NCBI RefSeq assembly: GCF_014859565.1
Contig: NZ_JACUUA010000127.1
Coordinates: 1 to 10,353, forward strand
Direction of reading: 5' to 3'
DNA length: 10,353 nucleotides
Source: Marinospirillum sp.
GTDB lineage: Bacteria; Pseudomonadota; Gammaproteobacteria; Pseudomonadales; Halomonadaceae
Made by a program: the position numbers and the translations under genes. Position 1 is the first letter of the stretch, and each line of letters opens with the position of its first letter. Under the pieces are notes generated by a model. The model did not search any database. It had not been told where the DNA came from and worked only from the letters and a program-made list of their open reading frames with translations. This document shows positions 6,153 through 10,353 of this stretch, piece by piece.

Positions 6153-7076
6153 ATGGCGCAGACTTTAAACGGCAGCTCCGCTTTCACGCGCATCTGGTCG
6201 GTGGATAAATACCGCTTTAAAGCCGCACTACGCCCCTTCTCACTGGTGGTTGGTGTAATGAGCAGTGGTCTGGGGCTGGCGCTGGGCTGGCATGAGTCGG
6301 GTTCTCCCTGGCTGGTGGCACTGCTCACCCTGCTGGCCAGCCTGCTGCTGCAATCGGGTGTTAATCTGATCAACGATTATGGTGATCGTGATCTGGTTGC
6401 AGAACGCTTTGGGCACCTCAGCAGCGAACAGCAACATCAGATATCCACCAGTATCCGACTCAACTTTAATTATGGTCTGTTTGCCATTCTGGCCGGTGTC
6501 TTGCTGGGTCTGTGGCTGGTGATCCTGTCCGGCCCATTACTGATCTGGATCGGCCTACTGGGAGTGATCGGTGTGTTCTGTTATTCCCAGCCGCCGGTAG
6601 ACTTTAAACGCCGTGGTCTGGGTGCTCTGGCGGTTTTTCTGCTGATGGGTGTGTTGATGGTGCAGGGTGCCTACTATGTCATGGCTCACTCACTCAGCTG
6701 GCAGATTTTCTGGTTATCCCTGCCATTAAGTCTACTGGTGGCATTATTGCTGCTGGCGAATGAACTGCGGGATTATGAACTGGATCAACTGGAAGGCCAG
6801 CGCACCCTGACTGTACGATTGGGTTATCAGCGCGTGGCACAAATTTACCGTGTGCTGCTGCTGACGGTGTTTGCACTGCCACTGCTGCTCTGGCTGCAAG
6901 GCGTGGCCCCCGGCATCTGGCTAACCCTGCTGGCACTGCCACTGATCATCAAGCCCCTGCAACTCTTAACCGCAGAACCCAAAACACGCAAACCCCTAAC
7001 ACCCCTGACTGGCCGCCTGCTGGCGGGATTTGGCCTGTTGCAAATTGTGGGTTATCTGCTGTTTGCGGTGCATTAA
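6153..7076 (+). CDS. UbiA-superfamily prenyltransferase, MenA-like
   Basis: This 307-residue integral membrane protein has both Asp-rich motifs of UbiA-superfamily aromatic prenyltransferases: NLINDYGDRD (71-80, Asp75, Asp78 and Asp80) and ANELRDYELDQLEGQRTL (202-219, Asp207 and Asp211). The second motif and the block YSQPPVDFKRRGLGAL (144-159) resemble MenA, which attaches a polyprenyl chain to 1,4-dihydroxy-2-naphthoate, more than UbiA or CyoE. About eight or nine hydrophobic segments are visible, as usual for the fold. No other menaquinone genes are in the window, so the acceptor substrate is not proven and MenA is an inference from motifs. An AGGA lies seven bases before the ATG. The gene starts 16 bp after trhP and ends one base before the start of the TatD-type gene, which suggests one transcript for the three. 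Confidence 0.82.
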   Translation: MAQTLNGSSAFTRIWSVDKYRFKAALRPFSLVVGVMSSGLGLALGWHESGSPWLVALLTLLASLLLQSGVNLINDYGDRDLVAERFGHLSSEQQHQISTSIRLNFNYGLFAILAGVLLGLWLVILSGPLLIWIGLLGVIGVFCYSQPPVDFKRRGLGALAVFLLMGVLMVQGAYYVMAHSLSWQIFWLSLPLSLLVALLLLANELRDYELDQLEGQRTLTVRLGYQRVAQIYRVLLLTVFALPLLLWLQGVAPGIWLTLLALPLIIKPLQLLTAEPKTRKPLTPLTGRLLAGFGLLQIVGYLLFAVH

Positions 7077-7077
7077 C

Positions 7078-7887
7078 ATGCAACTGGCGGATGCCCACTG
7101 CCATCTGGACTTTCCTGAGTTTGATGCTGATCGGGATCAGGTGCTGATTAAAGCCCGCGCAGCAGGCATCCGGCAAATCATCCTACCCGCCACCACCGCA
7201 AAGCGCTGGGATGGACTGTTAAAACTGGCCAGCACTGACCCCCAGCTTTACCCCTGTTTGGGCTTGCATCCGATGTTTATGACTCAGCATCGGTCAGAAG
7301 ATCTGGATGCCTTAAAACAAGCACTGCAACAGAACCCGCAGGTAGTGGCAGTGGGAGAAATTGGTGTGGATTTCTGGCACGACCCCACAGCGGAGCAGCA
7401 GACACAACAATGGCAACTGCTGGATGCACAGCTGGATCTGGCAAAAGACTTTAACCTGCCGGTGGTACTGCATATCCGCAAGGGTATGGACGAAGTCATC
7501 CGGCGGCTCAGAAAAAAGCACCTGACCTGTGGTGGTCTGGTTCATGCTTTTTCCGGCAGCCTGCAACAGGCTCAACAACTGGTGAATCTTGGATTTCGAT
7601 TGGGTTTGGGCGGCAGCCTGACCTATCCCCGCGCCAGACGTTTACGGCACATTGCCAGTCAGCTGCCGGCCACTGCTTTTTTACTGGAAACCGACAGCCC
7701 GGATATGCCGCTGGCAGGCCAGCAAGGACAGCGCAATGAACCGGCCAATATTGTTAAGGTGCTGAACTGCTGGGCAGATTTAAGACAAACCCCGGCTGCA
7801 GAACTGGCTTTAGAATTACAAAACAACCTGCAACAAACCTTTCCAAAAACCTTTCCAAAAACCTTTCCACTGCAAAAAACTCACTGA
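7078..7887 (+). CDS. yjjV: TatD-family metal-dependent hydrolase, YjjV-like
   Basis: This 269-residue cytoplasmic protein is a TatD-type amidohydrolase-fold hydrolase; characterised relatives have DNase activity. Metal ligands are visible as His7 and His9 (DAHCHLDF), Glu94 (GEIGVDF), His132 (LHIRKG), His156 (VHAFSGS) and Asp206 (LLETDSPDMPL). The blocks IILPATT, LGLHPMFM, GLGGSLTYPRARRLR and DMPLAGQQGQRNEP match E. coli YjjV more than TatD or YcfH. The ATG at 7078 follows the prenyltransferase stop (ending 7076) after a single base; an in-frame ATG at 7030 lies inside that gene and adds a Cys-rich stretch not found in the family. The last 18 residues contain a repeated KTFP motif from a 12-bp tandem repeat beyond the conserved domain. 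The paralogue choice is moderately certain. Confidence 0.88.
   Translation: MQLADAHCHLDFPEFDADRDQVLIKARAAGIRQIILPATTAKRWDGLLKLASTDPQLYPCLGLHPMFMTQHRSEDLDALKQALQQNPQVVAVGEIGVDFWHDPTAEQQTQQWQLLDAQLDLAKDFNLPVVLHIRKGMDEVIRRLRKKHLTCGGLVHAFSGSLQQAQQLVNLGFRLGLGGSLTYPRARRLRHIASQLPATAFLLETDSPDMPLAGQQGQRNEPANIVKVLNCWADLRQTPAAELALELQNNLQQTFPKTFPKTFPLQKTH
7837..7869 (+). repeat. 12-bp tandem repeat, 2.75 copies, at the 3' end of the yjjV-like gene
   Basis: The unit acctttccaaaa occurs twice in full (7837-7848 and 7849-7860) and a third time for nine bases (7861-7869). It is in frame and encodes repeated T-F-P-K residues near the C-terminus. Because the unit length is a multiple of three, copy-number change would alter the tail without breaking the frame. 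Confidence 0.9.
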
Positions 7888-7894
7888 TTCAAGG

Positions 7895-7924
7895 GTTTGA
7901 TTTAACCTGCTGATTAAAACAAAC
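7895..7924. promoter_or_regulatory. Inverted repeat upstream of the response regulator gene, candidate operator
   Basis: GTTTGATTTAA (7895-7905) is repeated in inverted form as TTAAAACAAAC (7914-7924), ten of eleven positions pairing, around the eight-base centre CCTGCTGA. It lies 46 bp before the ATG of the response regulator and eight bases after the stop of the yjjV-like gene. The arms are AT-rich and no run of T follows, so a factor-independent terminator is unlikely. A binding site for the adjacent NarL-type regulator, which binds as a dimer, is a reasonable guess but is not shown by sequence alone. No convincing -35/-10 pair stands out in 7888-7970. Confidence 0.4.
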
Positions 7925-7970
7925 TACAGGCAAGAAATTTAAAGGTAAAAAACCAGGGAGAGTAGTTGGT

Positions 7971-8654
7971 ATGAATCGAGAAAAAATCACCGTGGTGCTG
8001 GTGGATGATGATCCAGCAGTCCGCCAGCGCTTTAAAGCCTCCATCCAGAAAAACCCGGCGTTGGAGTGGGTCGGTGAAGCCAGTGGTGTTAAGCAGGGCA
8101 AAGAGCTGGTGCTTAGTGAGTGTCCAAGAGTGCTGCTGGTAGATCTTGGATTACCGGATGGCTCCGGATTGGAAATTATTGATGAAATCAGCCAGAAACT
8201 GCCCGCTACGGAAATTATGGTGGTCAGCATGTTTGGTGATGAGGGTCATGTGATTCAGGCCATTGAAGCCGGTGCCAGTGGGTATATTCTCAAAGATACT
8301 GATGAAGCCAGTTTAGCAGAGCACATTATCCAGCTGTGTGATGGTGGCAGCCCGATGAGCCCAATGATTGCGCGGCACCTGCTGAAAAAAATGCAGGGCA
8401 GTGATAGCGGCCATAAACAACAAAATACTGAAGAACAGGATACGGTGGCACTAACCAAGCGCGAAATGGAACTGCTGAAACTGCTGGCGCGGGGTTATAC
8501 CTACCGGGAGGTGGCTGATGATTTAAAAGTGTCCAGCCACACCGTTAACTCCCACATCAAAAATCTCTACCGCAAGTTGTCGGTCAAAACCAAAAATGAA
8601 GCGGTGTTTGCTGCAACACGTCAGGGATTATTAGATATGCGGAACCTGAGTTAA
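7971..8654 (+). CDS. NarL/FixJ-family response regulator
   Basis: This 227-residue cytoplasmic protein combines a receiver domain (about 6-122) with a LuxR-type helix-turn-helix output domain (161-220). In the receiver, the acidic pocket Asp12-Asp13 (VLVDDD), phospho-acceptor Asp58 (LLVDLGLPDGSG), switch Ser86 (MVVSMF) and Lys108 (YILKD) are all present, so it should be phosphorylated normally. The output domain reads LTKREMELLKLLARGYTYREVADDLKVSS and HTVNSHIKNLYRKL, a typical DNA-binding helix pair. A polar linker (142-158, rich in Gln, Ser and Asp) joins them. AGGGAG sits about ten bases before the ATG. The partner kinase starts six bases after its stop. The target genes cannot be read from the sequence; an inverted repeat just upstream suggests possible self-regulation. 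Confidence 0.93.
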   Translation: MNREKITVVLVDDDPAVRQRFKASIQKNPALEWVGEASGVKQGKELVLSECPRVLLVDLGLPDGSGLEIIDEISQKLPATEIMVVSMFGDEGHVIQAIEAGASGYILKDTDEASLAEHIIQLCDGGSPMSPMIARHLLKKMQGSDSGHKQQNTEEQDTVALTKREMELLKLLARGYTYREVADDLKVSSHTVNSHIKNLYRKLSVKTKNEAVFAATRQGLLDMRNLS

Positions 8655-8660
8655 AAAAGC

Positions 8661-9857
8661 ATGAAAAAAATCTGGCAAAACTATGTCACCTGTGGGGGCG
8701 GTTTTCATCCAGAAAGCCGCCACTACCGTCGTGCTTATCTGATTAATGCCATGTTACTGGCAGCCCTGGCGAATTTTGGCCTTTTTGTACTGCTGAATTT
8801 TCTGGTGTTTGATTTGTTGGCACCCGGCTTATTAAACCTTTTTGCTTTTATTGGCTCACTGGGGGCAGCGGTTTATTTTCGCCGCAGTCGAAATATTGTC
8901 AGAGGGGGTTTTTACACCACTGTGATTATTGGCATGGCACTGGTCAGTTATCTGTATATAGAGCAGCACTACCAATACAGTCTGTTCTGGCTGGCCACTT
9001 TTCCACCCTTTGCCTATTTTTTGAACGGATTAAGGCGTGGCAGTTATGCTGTACTGCTGGTGTTTTTACCAGTTTACCTGCTGCTGCTGACTGGGCTAGA
9101 GCGTTGGGAACCGGCACCCTACAACATTGTTTCTCTATCCAATATTGTCATTGCTTCATTGGCACTAACAGCGCTGGTCTACTTTTATGAAAAAAGCCGC
9201 CATGAGGCCGTTGCCAAACTACGCCACAGCAAGGAACGAGAAGCCATAGAAAAAGAACGCAATCGCCTGCTGCGGGAAATGCATGATGGTTTGGGTGCTC
9301 AACTGACTACCGCACTTTATGCTGCCAAAGGTGATCATGCCAGTGTCACTGAGCTGGCTGATTATCTGCAGCTGGCGCTGGATGACCTGCGCATGATGAT
9401 GGACTCGCTGCAAACCTTTGATGGTGATGTGGCTACTTTGCTTGGGCAACTGCGTTACCGCATGGAACGCAGACTACAAAGTGCAGGGCTGGAATTGGTC
9501 TGGCGGGTGGATGATTTGCCGGACTTCCCCGGGATGACACCCCAGGATGCCCTGAACCTGCAGCGTATAGTGCAGGAAGCGCTGGTGAACGTGATTAAAC
9601 ACGCTGCAGCGACCCGTGTGGAATTGAGCGCCCGAATGGAGAATCTGGCTACCCTGTGCATTTGTATCAGTGATAATGGGCAGGGATTACATGAAGCAGC
9701 AGACAGCTGCGGCAGAGGACTGAATAACCTGCATCATCGAGCAACAGAATTAAAAGCCGAGCTGCATTTAGGCAGTAACCCCAGCGGGCAGGGCTGTCGA
9801 GTCACCTTACAGCTACCCATCCGCAATCTTGAACAACCCAAAGCAGAGCGCACATGA
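8661..9857 (+). CDS. Membrane histidine kinase, HisKA_3/HATPase (NarX/DesK-like core)
   Basis: This 398-residue protein is the likely partner of the preceding response regulator. Its N-terminal half has about six hydrophobic segments (roughly 28-50, 56-73, 84-103, 107-122, 128-145 and 155-176) with very short loops, so the signal is probably sensed in or at the membrane; no periplasmic domain, PAS or HAMP is seen. A charged helix (177-205) leads to the HisKA_3 motif LLREMHDGLGAQLTTAL with phospho-donor His208. The ATPase domain shows an N-box IVQEALVNVIKHA (Glu306, Asn310), a D-N-G-Q-G loop (338-342) and GRGLNNLHHRA (351-361). All catalytic boxes look intact. DesK-type kinases share this layout. 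Its stop overlaps the start of the next small gene as ATGA. No strong ribosome binding site precedes its ATG, so coupling with the regulator is likely. Confidence 0.92.
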   Translation: MKKIWQNYVTCGGGFHPESRHYRRAYLINAMLLAALANFGLFVLLNFLVFDLLAPGLLNLFAFIGSLGAAVYFRRSRNIVRGGFYTTVIIGMALVSYLYIEQHYQYSLFWLATFPPFAYFLNGLRRGSYAVLLVFLPVYLLLLTGLERWEPAPYNIVSLSNIVIASLALTALVYFYEKSRHEAVAKLRHSKEREAIEKERNRLLREMHDGLGAQLTTALYAAKGDHASVTELADYLQLALDDLRMMMDSLQTFDGDVATLLGQLRYRMERRLQSAGLELVWRVDDLPDFPGMTPQDALNLQRIVQEALVNVIKHAAATRVELSARMENLATLCICISDNGQGLHEAADSCGRGLNNLHHRATELKAELHLGSNPSGQGCRVTLQLPIRNLEQPKAERT

Positions 9858-10210
9858 GCAGGACACCCAAAGAAACCAGCGGTTATGTACCCACCTTCAC
9901 CTCATCAGGATCTGCACTGCGCACCCTGAGAACCGGAAAGAGCAACCCCAACTGGCAGGCTGCGGCAGAGTTTTTACTGGAACGCGCCGCCCCGGATGTA
10001 AAACTGCTGGTGGAAGCTGCCGCCCAGATCCAGATGGAAAAAGACGGCCTGCGGACCGACAAACGAGAAGTAGCTGTACGCCCTAAAAGTAGCCTGAACA
10101 TCAAAATGGATCTCAGCTGGCTGCAATGGGTGGTGGTTGGCGCGGCTGGAGTCGGGTTAGTGGCGCTGTTGATCTGGATAATCAACAACGCCACGTTGAG
10201 GGTGTGTTAG
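9854..10210 (+). CDS. Unrecognised small protein with C-terminal membrane helix
   Basis: I do not recognise this 118-residue protein. It begins with a polar, Ser/Thr-rich stretch (1-33), followed by a likely amphipathic helical part (34-64, NWQAAAEFLLERAAPDVKLLVEA), a basic stretch (66-84) and one hydrophobic segment at about 89-110 (WLQWVVVGAAGVGLVALLIW), ending in a short tail with a terminal Cys. There is no signal peptide, so it should be a tail-anchored inner-membrane protein with its bulk in the cytoplasm. The ATG overlaps the histidine kinase stop by four bases, so it is very probably translated with the kinase and part of the same unit. An accessory or regulatory role for the two-component system is suggested only by position. 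Its stop overlaps the end of a convergent reading frame. Confidence 0.72.
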   Translation: MSRTPKETSGYVPTFTSSGSALRTLRTGKSNPNWQAAAEFLLERAAPDVKLLVEAAAQIQMEKDGLRTDKREVAVRPKSSLNIKMDLSWLQWVVVGAAGVGLVALLIWIINNATLRVC

Positions 10211-10353
10211 AGGGGTGGGCAACTCCACGCGGCAGCGGGTAGATTGCCATCCAGATCATTCCACTCGACTTCAAAGGCGGAGCAGTTTCCAGACTGTCCA
10301 CTCAATGGTTCAGACAGTTTCATGATGCAATAGCACCGTAGTTGCAAAGCTCC
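10207..10353 (-). CDS. C-terminal end of an unrecognised protein, cut by the window edge
   Basis: On the minus strand a frame is open from the right edge to a TAA at 10209-10207, giving 48 residues. The visible part includes CSAFEVEWNDLDGNLPAAAW and ends in SCPPL, with four Cys in all. An internal ATG (10323) would give 38 residues on its own, but the frame stays open to the edge, so a longer gene entering from the right is more likely. Gene density elsewhere and the tight convergent overlap with the preceding gene support it being coding. No family can be named. Confidence 0.4.
   Translation of the reverse strand, partial: GALQLRCYCIMKLSEPLSGQSGNCSAFEVEWNDLDGNLPAAAWSCPPL

Noticed and set aside
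7030..7077. Upstream ATG for the TatD-type gene
   Set aside because: It lies within the prenyltransferase gene and adds a Cys-rich stretch; the family begins just before D-x-H-x-H.
7888..7970. Sigma-70 promoter for the response regulator
   Set aside because: TTGATT at 7897 has no acceptable -10 element at 16-18 bp. A promoter probably exists here or upstream but I cannot point to it.

Overview
The window looks like ordinary chromosomal DNA from a gammaproteobacterium. The evidence is the TusBCD/TusE relay proteins, the YccA-type Bax-inhibitor protein, and TrhP (YegQ), YkgJ and YjjV homologues, which resemble their Enterobacteria counterparts closely by eye. Composition looks moderate in GC and even. 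Coding is dense, with gene gaps mostly under 85 bp. I see no rRNA, tRNA, insertion sequence, CRISPR array or phage signature. The genus cannot be read from the sequence.

Layout. (1) Positions 5-1177 (+) hold an AAA-type ATPase with a DUF4143 C-terminus. (2) Positions 1174-4679 (-) hold a seven-gene run read right to left: ykgJ-like Cys-cluster protein, thiolase-like protein, yccA, tusD, tusC, tusB, tusE. A candidate promoter and a very good ribosome binding site precede yccA, so yccA-tusDCBE may be its own transcript. (3) Positions 4751-7887 (+), divergent from ykgJ across a 71-bp gap, hold trhP, a UbiA/MenA-like prenyltransferase and a YjjV-like TatD hydrolase, closely packed. (4) Positions 7971-10210 (+) hold a NarL/LuxR-type response regulator, a histidine kinase with a six-helix membrane domain, and a small unrecognised protein with a C-terminal membrane helix whose start codon overlaps the kinase stop. 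(5) From 10353 to 10207 (-) lies the C-terminal end of an unrecognised reading frame entering from the right.

How the genes fit together. TusD/C/B form the sulfur-transfer complex and TusE passes sulfur on to MnmA for 2-thiolation of tRNA wobble uridine 34. TrhP hydroxylates U34 of other tRNAs (ho5U, the first step to cmo5U). Two independent U34-modification systems therefore lie on either side of one divergent promoter region. The two-component pair looks complete, with phospho-acceptor Asp58, phospho-donor His208 and the kinase ATP-binding boxes all visible, but its signal is unknown. The points most worth following up are the third gene fused by ATGA overlap to the kinase, an 11-bp-arm inverted repeat just upstream of the regulator, and the thiolase-like protein that keeps its nucleophilic Cys but seems to have lost the His of the GHP motif.
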